Assembly: GCF_900142445.1 (NCBI RefSeq)
Contig: NZ_FRAV01000032.1
Location: 1 to 60,162, forward strand
Source of the DNA: Chryseobacterium polytrichastri
Lineage (GTDB): Bacteria > Bacteroidota > Bacteroidia > Flavobacteriales > Weeksellaceae
Reading direction: 5' to 3'
Length of the DNA stretch: 60,162 nucleotides
The notes under the pieces are model-generated. The model searched no databases. It had not been told where the DNA came from and worked only from the letters and a program-made list of their open reading frames with translations. Shown here one piece after another: positions 35,352-45,308 of this stretch (positions are counted from its first letter, which is position 1; each line of letters begins with the position of its first letter). The translations under genes were made by a program, and so were the position numbers.

Positions 35352-37061
35352 ATGAAAAATAGAATGATAAATCCATTTTTTGTAAAAAATAAAATAGGGC
35401 TGGCTGCTGTTATTTTATCTTCTTTTGGAAATATTTCCGCACAGGTTTTCTCTGATTTTGTGTACAAAGGAAACGATAAAATATACGCAGAAAACCCTCT
35501 TAGAACGAATGAATTTTATTCTCCCATTCTGCAGGGTTGCTATCCTGACCCGAGTATTACCAGAAAAGGGAATGATTATTATTTGGTCAATTCTTCTTTC
35601 TCGATGTTTCCGGGAGTTCCCATTTTTCATTCTAATGATTTGGTAAATTGGAAACAGATAGGTCATGTCCTGGATAGACCTTCTCAATTAAAAGTAGAAA
35701 CAGCAGGGGTTTCGGAAGGAATCTATGCTCCCGATATCAAGTATAATAAATACAACGACACTTTTTACATGGTTACGACTCAGATTGCCAGCGGAATTGG
35801 AAATATGATCGTTAAAACAAAAGATCCTGCAAAAGGTTGGAGCGAAGTTCAAAAACTGAATTTTGATGGAATTGATCCTTCTATTTTCTTTGATGATGAT
35901 GGAAAAGCGTATATCATTCACAATGATGCCCCACCAAAAGGAACAGAACAATACAGCGGTCATCGCGTAATCAAGATGTGGGATTATGATTTGGAAAAAG
36001 ATCAGGTGGTTGCGGGAAGTGATAAAATTATTGTGAATGGTGGAGTTGATATCACCCAGAAACCGATTTGGATTGAAGGTCCGCATCTCTATAAAAAGAA
36101 TGGGAAATATTATCTGATGTGCGCAGAAGGCGGAACAGGAGGGAATCACAGCGAAGTCATTTTTATGAGTGATAGCCCGAAAGGACCTTTTATTCCAGCG
36201 CTCAATAATCCGATTCTGACGCAACGGTATTTTCCAAAAGACAGAAGAGATAAAGTAGATTGGGCAGGCCATGCAGACTTGATAGAAACGCCGGACGGAA
36301 AGTATTATGGGGTGTTTTTAGCAATTCGGCCTAACGAAAAAAACAGAGTAAATACAGGTCGAGAAACTTTTATCCTTCCCGTAGATTGGAGCGGAACATA
36401 TCCTGTTTTCGAAAACGGATTGGTTCCGATGAAACCCGTAATAAAAATGCCAAACGGAGTGAGTAACCAAACCGGAAAAACCGGATTTTTCCCCAATGGA
36501 AATTTTACTTTTTCCGATCATTTAAACAATACATTGGATAACCGATGGATCGCCATGCGAGGTCCAAAAGAAAATTTTATCAATGTGACTAAAAATGGAG
36601 TGAAAATCAATTCTTTTACAACCAATATTAAAGATAAAGCTCCTGTTTCAGCTTTATTTCACAGACAACAACATGCTTCTTTTGAAGCAACAGTGAACTT
36701 AGATTTTAAACCAAAATCTGAAAAAGAGCTGGCTGGAATAAGCTGCTATCAAAATGAAAAATTCAATTATGTTTTCGGATTGACTAAAAAAGGCAAAGAT
36801 TTTTATTTGGTGTTGGAAAGAACAGAAAAAGGAAATTCGGTACTTCTCAAGAGCGAAAAAATTTCACTTAATAAAAATGTAAAGCTTCAGGTAGTTGCAC
36901 AAGGAGATGATTATCAATTTAATTATTCTTTGGACGGAAATCATTTTATGAATGTTGGAGGAACCGTTTCTGGAGATATTCTGTCAACGGATGTTGCGGG
37001 AGGTTTTACAGGCGGTTTAATTGGTTTGTATTCAACTTCAGCCAATGATATTCAACCTTAA
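35352..37061 (+). CDS. Secreted GH43 beta-xylosidase/arabinofuranosidase
   Basis: A 569-residue protein with a signal peptide ending NISAQ. The five-bladed GH43 propeller shows the catalytic pattern: D66 in YPDPSI, D175 in GIDPSI and E242 in IEGPHLYKKNGKYYLM. A beta-sandwich C-terminal domain from about residue 385 (FSDHLNNTLDNRWIAM) is typical of xylosidase-type GH43. It should act in the periplasm on xylo-oligosaccharides. It lies between exuT and the GH115 gene, in one transcription unit. The exact subfamily cannot be fixed by eye. Confidence 0.92.
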   Translation: MKNRMINPFFVKNKIGLAAVILSSFGNISAQVFSDFVYKGNDKIYAENPLRTNEFYSPILQGCYPDPSITRKGNDYYLVNSSFSMFPGVPIFHSNDLVNWKQIGHVLDRPSQLKVETAGVSEGIYAPDIKYNKYNDTFYMVTTQIASGIGNMIVKTKDPAKGWSEVQKLNFDGIDPSIFFDDDGKAYIIHNDAPPKGTEQYSGHRVIKMWDYDLEKDQVVAGSDKIIVNGGVDITQKPIWIEGPHLYKKNGKYYLMCAEGGTGGNHSEVIFMSDSPKGPFIPALNNPILTQRYFPKDRRDKVDWAGHADLIETPDGKYYGVFLAIRPNEKNRVNTGRETFILPVDWSGTYPVFENGLVPMKPVIKMPNGVSNQTGKTGFFPNGNFTFSDHLNNTLDNRWIAMRGPKENFINVTKNGVKINSFTTNIKDKAPVSALFHRQQHASFEATVNLDFKPKSEKELAGISCYQNEKFNYVFGLTKKGKDFYLVLERTEKGNSVLLKSEKISLNKNVKLQVVAQGDDYQFNYSLDGNHFMNVGGTVSGDILSTDVAGGFTGGLIGLYSTSANDIQP

Positions 37062-37092
37062 TTTTTAGCTATTTATTTATAAATCAATTATT

Positions 37093-39621
37093 ATGAAAGG
37101 ATTATCAAAATCAGTACTATTAATGGTTTTCGTTTTGTTCTTTGGAAATAAGGTGAAATCTACACAACCATTTATTACCACAGAAAAAAGTTCTGATGCC
37201 ATTGTTATTAAGGATAAATCGGTACAACTTTCATTTTATTCAGATAAAGGAATCGATAAAGGAATTTTGAGGGCAATACATAATTTACAGTCTGATTTTC
37301 AAAAAGTAACAGGTGGTTTTTCTAGTCTTTTAAACCAAATTCCGGCTCCTCAATCTCCGTTAATCATTATTGGAACTGTGGGGACTAATTCGATAATTGA
37401 TGAATTGATCAAACAGAAAAAAATCGATGGAAATGAATTAAAAGGAAAACATGAAAAATTTATTATTCAAAATATAGAAAACCCTTTCAATGGAGTTTCT
37501 GAAGCCATTGTAATTGCAGGAAGCGATAAACTCGGAACGATTTACGGAATTTACGAGCTTTCAAAGCAAATCGGCATCTCACCTTGGTATTATTGGGCAG
37601 ATGTTCCTGTGAAACAAAAAGAAAATATCTATTTCAAAAAAGGAATATATACCGATGGCGAGCCTGCGGTAGAGTATCGTGGAATTTTTCTAAACGATGA
37701 AGAGCCTTCGTTGGGGAGTTGGGCAAGAGCAACTTTTGGTGGCGTTAATGCTAAATTTTATGAAAAGGTTTTTGAACTGATTCTTCGCTTAAAAGGCAAT
37801 TATATATGGCCTGCGATGTGGGGGAAAGCTTTCTATGACGATGATTCTTTGAGCGGACCTTTAGCTGATGAAATGGGAATTATTATGGGAACCTCGCATC
37901 ATGAACCAATGGCGTTGGCACAAACCGATTGGCACCGATATGTCAAAAAAAATAATGTCCCGAATATTTGGGATTATACTAAAAATTCAGAAGTCCTTCA
38001 ACAGTTTTGGAAGTCAGGAATGGAACGAAGTAAAAACTGGGAGAAATTAGTCACGGTGGGAATGCGTGGTGATGGCGATGAAGCGATGGGGGAAGCAACA
38101 AACATTTCTCTTCTTGAAAAAATTGTAAAAGATCAGCGAAAGATTATAGAAAAAGTGACAGGCAAGAGAGCTGAAAAAACGCCTCAGGTTTGGGCTTTGT
38201 ATAAAGAAGTTCAGGAATATTATGATCAGGGAATGCGGGTTCCGGATGATGTTATTTTGCTGTTTTGTGATGATAATTGGGGAAATGTCCGTAAGCTTCC
38301 GAACTTGTCGAAACCTTTACATAAAGGCGGTTACGGGATGTATTATCATTTTGATTATGTGGGTGGACCGAGAAATTCAAAGTGGATTAATATCAGTCCG
38401 ATTCAAAGGGTTTGGGAACAGATGAATCTAACCTATGAGCATAAGGTTGATAAAGCTTGGATTGTGAATGTAGGAGATTTAAAACCAATGGAATTCCCGA
38501 TTAGCTTTTTCATGGATATGGCTTGGAATCCGAAACAATTTAATGCCGATAATCTTTTAGAATATACCGAAAAATGGACTTCAGAGCAGTTTGGAGAAAA
38601 GCATTCCAAAGAAATCGCAAGAATGATCAATTTATATGCAAAATACAACCGTCGTGTAACGCCCGAAACGCTAAATTCTGAAACATACAGCCTTGAAAAT
38701 TATGATGAATTTGAAACGGTTATGAATGATTATCGAAAGCTAGCATTGGATGCCAACAGGTTGTATAATGAAATTCCAAAAGAGTATAAAGATGCTTATT
38801 TTCAATTGGTCCTTTACCCAATTGATGCCTGCAGTAATTTGTATGAAATGTATTTTGATGTGGCAAAAAATAAAGAATTGGCAGCTAGAAATGATCGTAA
38901 AGCCAATGAATATGCAGATCAGGTCAAGCAAAAATTCGAGTATGATGCTTTTCTCCAGAATAAATACAACAAGGAAATTGCTGGCGGAAAATGGCAACAC
39001 ATGATGGATCAGCCGAGAATAGGATACACAGGCTGGAATCAACCGGATCAGAATACAATGCCTGAAGTAGTTTATGTTTCAGAAAATAAAAAATCAGAGA
39101 AGATATTCCAGGAAAAAGATGGATATATCTCCATAGAAGCTGAAAATTTTTCAAGGCAAAATAATTCAAACAGAATTCAATGGAAAGTAATTCCTGATTT
39201 TGGAAAAACACAGTCCGGAATTACCTCATTTCCTCAAAATGCTTATCCCGCAGAAAATGAAAATATCTATCTTGAATATGATATAGATTTTACATCAATG
39301 GGAACTTTTGAAGTACAGTTATTATTGGCTCCGACTTTAAATTTCAATAACAATAAAGGCTTACGTTATGAGATTTCTTTTGATGGCGAAAAGCCTCAGA
39401 TTATTAATTTTAACGGACATTATCGAGGTGAATTGGGACAATGGCAATCAGAGCATATTATAAAATCTTCTACTAAACATACGATAACAAAAGTTTGTAA
39501 ACATACATTGCGATTCCGTGTTTTAGAGCCTGGAATTGTTCTTGAAAAAATTCTGATCAATACGGGAGGATTAAAATCTTCTTATTTAGGAGCGCCGGAA
39601 AGTAGAATTAACTTTAATTAA
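37093..39621 (+). CDS. GH115 xylan alpha-1,2-glucuronidase
   Basis: An 842-residue protein with a signal peptide (about 1-25). The GH115 pattern is clear: IAGSDKLGTIYGIYELS, PWYYWADVPV, YRGIFLNDEEPSLGSWA, NYIWPAMWGKAF, MGTSHHEPM, TVGMRGDGDEAM and HFDYVGGPRNSKWIN. GH115 removes (4-O-methyl)glucuronic acid from internal xylose units of intact glucuronoxylan, unlike GH67, which needs it at a chain end. Having both in one locus allows complete debranching. The C-terminal region (about 660-842) is beta-rich. Confidence 0.95.
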   Translation: MKGLSKSVLLMVFVLFFGNKVKSTQPFITTEKSSDAIVIKDKSVQLSFYSDKGIDKGILRAIHNLQSDFQKVTGGFSSLLNQIPAPQSPLIIIGTVGTNSIIDELIKQKKIDGNELKGKHEKFIIQNIENPFNGVSEAIVIAGSDKLGTIYGIYELSKQIGISPWYYWADVPVKQKENIYFKKGIYTDGEPAVEYRGIFLNDEEPSLGSWARATFGGVNAKFYEKVFELILRLKGNYIWPAMWGKAFYDDDSLSGPLADEMGIIMGTSHHEPMALAQTDWHRYVKKNNVPNIWDYTKNSEVLQQFWKSGMERSKNWEKLVTVGMRGDGDEAMGEATNISLLEKIVKDQRKIIEKVTGKRAEKTPQVWALYKEVQEYYDQGMRVPDDVILLFCDDNWGNVRKLPNLSKPLHKGGYGMYYHFDYVGGPRNSKWINISPIQRVWEQMNLTYEHKVDKAWIVNVGDLKPMEFPISFFMDMAWNPKQFNADNLLEYTEKWTSEQFGEKHSKEIARMINLYAKYNRRVTPETLNSETYSLENYDEFETVMNDYRKLALDANRLYNEIPKEYKDAYFQLVLYPIDACSNLYEMYFDVAKNKELAARNDRKANEYADQVKQKFEYDAFLQNKYNKEIAGGKWQHMMDQPRIGYTGWNQPDQNTMPEVVYVSENKKSEKIFQEKDGYISIEAENFSRQNNSNRIQWKVIPDFGKTQSGITSFPQNAYPAENENIYLEYDIDFTSMGTFEVQLLLAPTLNFNNNKGLRYEISFDGEKPQIINFNGHYRGELGQWQSEHIIKSSTKHTITKVCKHTLRFRVLEPGIVLEKILINTGGLKSSYLGAPESRINFN

Positions 39622-39697
39622 TTGATGATTGTTTTTTTATTTTCATTATTTTTAATGGTGAAAGGAGAAAAATTAACCAGAATTGTTCAAAAAAAAG

Positions 39698-40750
39698 ATG
39701 AAAAATATTGAGGTTTCAGAATATGGAGTAACACCGGAAGGAATCGTTGTCAAAAAATTTACAGTCACCAATAAAAACGGAATGCAGCTGGAGGTAATCA
39801 ATTATGGAGGGATAATTACCTCGTTAACAGCGCCGGATAGAAACGGTCAATACAAAGATGTTGTGTTGGGTTTTACTAAGCCTGAAGATTATTTTACAGG
39901 AAATTCTTATTTTTTAGGAGCAATTGTCGGAAGGTTTGCCAATAGAATCGCAGGTGGAAAATTTAGTATTGAAGGCAAAACGTATGAACTTGAAACCAAT
40001 AATTCACCGAATCATCTTCATGGTGGAAATGAGGGTTTTTCAAATAAGATATGGGAAATAGAAGCGGTCCCAAATTCTCAAACCATTAAGCTTTCATACA
40101 CGAGTAAAGACCGCGAAGAAGGATATCCGGGAGAATTGAAAGTCACCGTATTATATACCCTGACCGATGACGATGCATTGGAAATTTCTTATGAAGCAAC
40201 AACCGATAAACCAACTATTGTCAATCTTTCACAACATTCTTATTTTAACCTTTCAGGCGATTTCACGGAATTAATTACTGGGCATGAACTTCAATTATAT
40301 GCCGATTATTTTATTCCTACTGATAATACCATGATTCCCACAGGTGAATTGAAAAACGTAGAAGGAACGCCGTTTGATTTCAGAATTCCAAAGTTAATAG
40401 GAAAGGACATCGAAATTGATGATGAACAATTGAAATTTGGGAGTGGCTATGATCATTGCTGGGTACCGAATGGAAAAGGGTTGAGATCAATTGCAGAAGT
40501 ATATCATGCAGAAACAGAAAGAATGATGGAAGTGTTAACAGACCAGCCTGGAGTTCAGTTGTATTGCGGGAATTTTCTGGATGGAAAATACGAAACAAAA
40601 ACAGGCGGTAGAAATGAACGAAGAACAGGATTATGCCTGGAAACTCAGCATTTTCCCGACGCTCCAAATCAATCTCATTTTCCTTCTGTAATGCTTATTC
40701 CCGGAGAGAAATATCAAAGTAAAACCATTTATAAGTTTTCAGTAAAATAA
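39698..40750 (+). CDS. galM: Aldose 1-epimerase (mutarotase)
   Basis: A 350-residue protein with NYGGIITSLTAPDR, GAIVGRFANRIAGG, NNSPNHLHGGNEGFS and SQHSYFNLSG, the typical mutarotase pattern. The C-terminal glutamate region is CLETQHFPDAPN. It converts alpha and beta anomers of sugars, here presumably xylose before isomerisation. I place the start at ATG 39698; an in-frame TTG five codons earlier is possible but less likely. No signal peptide with this start. It closes the uxuA-to-galM gene group. Confidence 0.93.
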   Translation: MKNIEVSEYGVTPEGIVVKKFTVTNKNGMQLEVINYGGIITSLTAPDRNGQYKDVVLGFTKPEDYFTGNSYFLGAIVGRFANRIAGGKFSIEGKTYELETNNSPNHLHGGNEGFSNKIWEIEAVPNSQTIKLSYTSKDREEGYPGELKVTVLYTLTDDDALEISYEATTDKPTIVNLSQHSYFNLSGDFTELITGHELQLYADYFIPTDNTMIPTGELKNVEGTPFDFRIPKLIGKDIEIDDEQLKFGSGYDHCWVPNGKGLRSIAEVYHAETERMMEVLTDQPGVQLYCGNFLDGKYETKTGGRNERRTGLCLETQHFPDAPNQSHFPSVMLIPGEKYQSKTIYKFSVK

Positions 40751-41435
40751 GAGTATAAAAGGAATTGTTTCATCACAGAATCTATCAATTATAATAGGCT
40801 TATAATTGATTTTTAATACCATAATTTTATAAACAGGATTTCATTTTGAGGTCCTTTTTTTGTTTAAAAAAGCTTTAAATTCTATATTTTTCATTAATGA
40901 ATTTAAGATAATAGTGTATTTTGTTTGGTTAATTGATTTTTTGGGAGTTATTATTGTTAAATAATATCAAATTACAAGCGATAAATGATTGGTATTGCTA
41001 TTAATTTAATGTTAAAATTGTGTTAAAGTTTATCGCTTGTATTTTTTGTATTCTTGAATGAAAATGCAAGATGGTTATTGTTAAAAATATGATAAGGTCC
41101 TTTTTGTATTTTATGACATCTTCTGTACAATATCGGTATTCTTTTTACCAGACTTTATAGCGTGGAAAATCGCTTAATTTTCAACAGATTTGATAATCTT
41201 ATTTTTTATGATAAGTCAATCTCTTTTCTTGCGGTATCATTAAATTTTTATTGTTCAAATAGAGTATTTGAAACTTCTGTTTATTAAAATTCCTTTTGTA
41301 TATAAATTCTTTCTTTTATTTTTAGAAATATTGAAAAAGATATTTAGCGATGAAAGTTGAAGAGGTAGATAAAATATCATCTGTTTTTCTGTAGAACGTT
41401 ATCAGTTTTCATTAAAAAATCAAATTATCCCTATT
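40751..41435. promoter_or_regulatory. Large regulatory spacer before the GH35-GH67 gene group
   Basis: 685 AT-rich bases without a convincing gene. It holds a 13-bp perfect inverted repeat with a 43-base centre (40973-41041) and two ATGATAA sequences matching the palindrome upstream of the Nudix regulator. A weak -7-like TATTCTTG is at 41049-41056. It likely contains the promoter of the downstream hydrolase genes. Confidence 0.45.
40973..41041. promoter_or_regulatory. 13-bp perfect inverted repeat with 43-base spacer
   Basis: TACAAGCGATAAA at 40973-40985 and its exact reverse complement at 41029-41041. Perfect 13-base arms are unlikely by chance within a 685-base spacer. It may be a pair of operator half-sites bridged by a regulator, or a stem with a large loop. 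No other copy was noticed in the window. Confidence 0.5.
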
Positions 41436-43148
41436 ATGAATGTAAATAAATTTTTGATTCTTTCTGGTATCGCTCTTTCGCTCTTTGCAAAGGCGCAGGA
41501 AACCATTCCTCATTTACAGAAAAAAGGGACGGCTACTCAGCTTGTAGTAGAGCAAAAACCATTTCTAATTCTAGGGGGCGAATTAGGAAATTCTTCCGCA
41601 TCATCTTTTCAGGATATTGAAACATATTTTCCGAAACTTCAACAAATGGGACTGAATACGATTTTGGTTCCTGCGTATTGGGATATGATTGAGCAGGAAG
41701 AAGGAAAATTTGATTTTAGCTTAATTGATAAAACGATTGATCAGGCAAGGAAAAATAATTTAAAGGTTGTTTTCTTATGGTTTGGTTCTTATAAAAATTC
41801 AATGAGTTGTTATGCTCCGCTTTGGTTTAAAAAAGATGATAAAAAATATCCGAGAGCCTATTCAAAAGCAGGAAAGCCGATGGAGATTGCAAGTTCATTC
41901 TCTGAAAATGTTTTGAAAGCAGACAATACCATGTTCTCTGAATTAATGAAGCATATTGCTACCATTGATAAAACTCAGGGAACAGTAATGATGGTTCAGG
42001 TTGAAAATGAAATTGGAATGTTAGAGGACGCTCGTGATTATTCTAAAGAAGCGAATACAGCCTTCAACAAACAAGTTCCAGAAACGTTGATAAAATTTTT
42101 AATTAAAAATAAAAAACAACTTCATCCTTCATTGCTTGAAAAATGGGAAAAACAAGGTTTTAAAACCAAAGGAAACTGGCAGGAGATTTTCGGTAATGAT
42201 GTGTATACAGATGAATTATTTACAGCTTATTCTTATGCTCAATATGTAGAAAAGTTAGCGAAAACGGCTCGTTCCATTCACAATATTCCGTTGTATGTAA
42301 ATGCTGCGATGAACAGCAGAAACAGACTTCCGGGAGAATATCCGTCAGGTGGACCATTGGCTCATTTAATTGATATTTGGCATGCCGGAGCACCGAGTAT
42401 AGATATGCTTTCACCAGATTTATATGACGGAGATTTTACGAGCTGGTCTGCAAAATATAGGCTTCACAACAATCCGTTATTTATTCCGGAGATTAAAATG
42501 ACTCAAAATAATGGAGTACAGGCGTTTTATGCTTTTGGGGAACATGATGCGATTGGGTATAGTCCGTTTTCCATTGAAAATAATTCTGAAGCAGGAAGTA
42601 AGAGACTTTCTGAAGCCTATTCAAAATTAAAACAATTGATGCCAATTCTTACAAAATATCAAGGGCTATCACAATCAAAAGGTTTGCTGTTCGATCAAAA
42701 AAATACAGAACGTATGATCAATTATGATGATTTAAAAATTACAGCAAAACATTTCTTTAGTCTTCCTTGGGACCCTAGGGCAAAAGATGGAAGCATTTGG
42801 CCGGAAGGAGGTGGGTTAATTTTGAGACTGGCAAAAGATGAATACATTATCGCAGGAAGCGGAATTGTTGTAGAATTTGAGAAACAAAATGAGAAAAAAG
42901 AAATTCAGGCTAAAGATTTAGGAGAAGACGGTTTTGCAGCACAGGGAGGAAAAAATCAGGCTCAACATATTTGGTCAGGAACTTCCAGAGTAGGAATTGG
43001 TCCTGTAGATGAAATCAGTATTGATGAAAACGGAAAATTCATTCCGATAAGAAGGTTAAACGGTGATCAGACACACCAAGGAAGACACGTCCGTATTGGT
43101 GTTGATGATTTCCAAATTCTTCATGTAAAATTATACGAGTATCAATAA
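41436..43148 (+). CDS. GH35-type beta-galactosidase with C-terminal extension (DUF5597-like)
   Basis: A 570-residue protein with a signal peptide ending LFAKAQ. It has GH35-like barrel features: FLILGGELGNSSASS, LNTILVPAYWDMIEQEEGKFDF, the acid/base E192 in QVENEIGML and the probable nucleophile E352 in FIPEIK. The C-terminal region (about 430-570) matches what I remember of the DUF5597 extension. In xylan loci these enzymes probably remove terminal beta-galactose or similar sugars from complex side chains. It begins a new gene group after a 685-base spacer. Confidence 0.88.
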   Translation: MNVNKFLILSGIALSLFAKAQETIPHLQKKGTATQLVVEQKPFLILGGELGNSSASSFQDIETYFPKLQQMGLNTILVPAYWDMIEQEEGKFDFSLIDKTIDQARKNNLKVVFLWFGSYKNSMSCYAPLWFKKDDKKYPRAYSKAGKPMEIASSFSENVLKADNTMFSELMKHIATIDKTQGTVMMVQVENEIGMLEDARDYSKEANTAFNKQVPETLIKFLIKNKKQLHPSLLEKWEKQGFKTKGNWQEIFGNDVYTDELFTAYSYAQYVEKLAKTARSIHNIPLYVNAAMNSRNRLPGEYPSGGPLAHLIDIWHAGAPSIDMLSPDLYDGDFTSWSAKYRLHNNPLFIPEIKMTQNNGVQAFYAFGEHDAIGYSPFSIENNSEAGSKRLSEAYSKLKQLMPILTKYQGLSQSKGLLFDQKNTERMINYDDLKITAKHFFSLPWDPRAKDGSIWPEGGGLILRLAKDEYIIAGSGIVVEFEKQNEKKEIQAKDLGEDGFAAQGGKNQAQHIWSGTSRVGIGPVDEISIDENGKFIPIRRLNGDQTHQGRHVRIGVDDFQILHVKLYEYQ

Positions 43149-43151
43149 AGA

Positions 43152-43247
43152 GTCCCAAAAGGACGATTTAACAAAGAATAGGATAAAATCCTATTAAATG
43201 GGCACGTTTACAAAAAAATAAATATTCATTAAGGCTTTAGCCAAAAC
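43152..43247. repeat. Array of small hairpins in the GH35-esterase spacer
   Basis: Three mini-palindromes in about 96 bases: GTCC-CAAAA-GGAC (43152-43164), AATAGGAT-AAA-ATCCTATT (43177-43195) and GGCTTTAGCC (43233-43242). The string GGCTTTAGCCAAAAC recurs exactly at 49274-49288 before GH67. Confidence 0.55.
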
Positions 43248-43255
43248 GGATTAAA

Positions 43256-45163
43256 ATGAATAAAATTAAACTTTTTAACATTATATTTTTCTTCATCAGC
43301 ATTTGCTTCGTTGATGCTAAAATCAAACTCCCCACTTTAGTTTCAGACGGAATGGTTTTACAGCGTGACCAAAAACTAAAGATTTGGGGGCAGGCGGATT
43401 CAGGAGAAAAGGTGGAAATTAATTTTCAACATAAAAAATACAATACCATTGCAGACAATTCAGGTAACTGGAAAATCATGCTTCCTGAAATGAAATCTGG
43501 CGGCCCTTTTACCATGACTATCAATGAAATTACATTGAAAAATATTTTAATTGGTGATGTGTATCTCTGCTCTGGCCAGTCTAATATGGAACTTCCGATG
43601 CGTAGGGTAAAAACGTTGTATCCTGAAGAATTAACGAACGCTAATAATAGCAATATTCGCTTTTTTACAGTTCCTCAAAAGTATGATTTTAAAATTGCTC
43701 AGAATAATTTAGACGGTGGGATTTGGGAAGAAACCAATCCTCAAAATATTCAGAATTTTTCTGCGGTTGCCTATTTTTTTGCGAAAGAGATGTATCTGTA
43801 TAATAAAATTCCGGTGGGAATTATTAATTCAAGTTTGGGAGGTTCTCCAATTCAATCTTGGATGGATGAATCTTCTTTGAAAAAATATCCTGAATATCTT
43901 GCGGAAGCTCAAAAATGGAGAAATAATGAATTGATTTCTCAAACAGAATCTTCTGAAAGAGCTTTGGGTGATGCTTGGTCTGCAGAATTAGATCAATCGG
44001 ATGCAGGAATCTCTAATCATTGGGAAAAACCAGAATTCAATGATTCCGAATGGAAAAAAATGAATGTCCCCGGTTCTTGGGAAGATATAGAAAAACCGTT
44101 TGATGGAAGTATTTGGTTTAGAAAAGAAATATTTCTTCCAAAAGGAGCTGAAAAAAACACCGCATTTCTGAATTTAGGAAGAATTAAAGATGCAGATGTT
44201 ACCTATATTAATGGAAAAAAAGCAGGAAATGTTACCTATGAATATCCTCCACGCTGGTACGATATTCCTGCGGGAGTTTTAAAGGAAGGGAAAAACATCA
44301 TCACGGTAAGAATCACCAACGGAAGTGGGAAAGGAGAATTTATAAAAGACAAAGATTATTTTTTACAAATAGGCTCAGAAAAAATTGATTTAAAAGGGGA
44401 GTGGAAATATAAAATCGGAGCCATCATGAACCGGCCAGCTCCAGGACAAACCTTCATCAGATGGAAACCAACGGGATTATACAATGCGATGTTGAATCCA
44501 TTAATTCAATATTCAATAAAAGCAGTTTTATGGTACCAAGGTGAGAGCAATACAGGAAAACCTCAGGAATATCAGGATTTATTATCTACCATGATTTTAG
44601 ATTGGAGAAGCAAATGGAGTCAGAAAAATCTACCTTTTTTCATTGTTCAATTAGCCAATTTTATGGAAGCAAAACCTGAACCTACAGAAAGCAATTGGGC
44701 AGAATTAAGGGAACAGCAAAGAAAAGTTTCCCAAACGATTCCAAAGACCGGACTTGCTGTTACCATCGATATTGGCGAATGGAATGACATTCATCCTTTA
44801 AACAAAAAAGAGGTTGGAAAAAGATTATCATTACAAGCTCAGAAAACACTTTTCGACAACAAAATTATCGCAGACGGTCCTGTTTATGAATCCATGAAAA
44901 TTGATGGAGATAAAATCATTCTTTCATTTAAAAAGGGAACAGATGACTTTTCTAAAGTTTCAGAATTAAAAGGTTTTGCGATCAAAGGGAAAGACGGAGT
45001 TTTCAAATGGGCACAAGCAAAAATGGAAGGCAGCAAAATCATCGCTTGGAATGATGAAATTAAAGATCCAATTGCTGTTCGATATGCCTGGGCAGATAAT
45101 CCTGATAAAGCAAATCTTAAAAACAAAACGGGTCTTCCAGCTTCACCATTTACCACAGAATAA
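43256..45163 (+). CDS. SGNH-type carbohydrate esterase (sialate-O-acetylesterase-like) with inserted jelly-roll domain
   Basis: A 635-residue protein with a signal peptide. The esterase nucleophile S109 is in LCSGQSNMELPM, and the Asp/His pair is in WNDIHPLNKKEVGKRL. Between about residues 245 and 370 lies an inserted beta-galactosidase-like jelly-roll domain (FNDSEWKKMNVPGSWED, IWFRKEIFLP, VTYINGKKAG). The second esterase half contains KAVLWYQGESNTG. In a xylan locus this family most likely removes O-acetyl groups from xylose. Sialic acid is not suggested by the context. Confidence 0.9.
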   Translation: MNKIKLFNIIFFFISICFVDAKIKLPTLVSDGMVLQRDQKLKIWGQADSGEKVEINFQHKKYNTIADNSGNWKIMLPEMKSGGPFTMTINEITLKNILIGDVYLCSGQSNMELPMRRVKTLYPEELTNANNSNIRFFTVPQKYDFKIAQNNLDGGIWEETNPQNIQNFSAVAYFFAKEMYLYNKIPVGIINSSLGGSPIQSWMDESSLKKYPEYLAEAQKWRNNELISQTESSERALGDAWSAELDQSDAGISNHWEKPEFNDSEWKKMNVPGSWEDIEKPFDGSIWFRKEIFLPKGAEKNTAFLNLGRIKDADVTYINGKKAGNVTYEYPPRWYDIPAGVLKEGKNIITVRITNGSGKGEFIKDKDYFLQIGSEKIDLKGEWKYKIGAIMNRPAPGQTFIRWKPTGLYNAMLNPLIQYSIKAVLWYQGESNTGKPQEYQDLLSTMILDWRSKWSQKNLPFFIVQLANFMEAKPEPTESNWAELREQQRKVSQTIPKTGLAVTIDIGEWNDIHPLNKKEVGKRLSLQAQKTLFDNKIIADGPVYESMKIDGDKIILSFKKGTDDFSKVSELKGFAIKGKDGVFKWAQAKMEGSKIIAWNDEIKDPIAVRYAWADNPDKANLKNKTGLPASPFTTE

Positions 45164-45308
45164 TTAAAAAGCATTTGTGCTCTTTGCTGAGTGAAATCGA
45201 AGATTCGACGGAGTCAAACGCCCTTGCGAACGTAAAATATTCTCAATAATTGAAAAAAAATCTTTGCGATCCTTGCGTTAAAATGAATTAAAAAAATTAA
45301 AACTACAT

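Noticed and set aside
35688..36272. 194-codon open frame antisense to the secreted GH43 gene
   Set aside because: It lies wholly inside a well-supported GH43 frame, and its translation has no domain-like pattern. Treated as a shadow.
43256..45163. Sialic acid metabolism as the role of the SGNH esterase
   Set aside because: The family name suggests it, but no sialidase or sialic acid gene is near and all neighbours are xylan genes.
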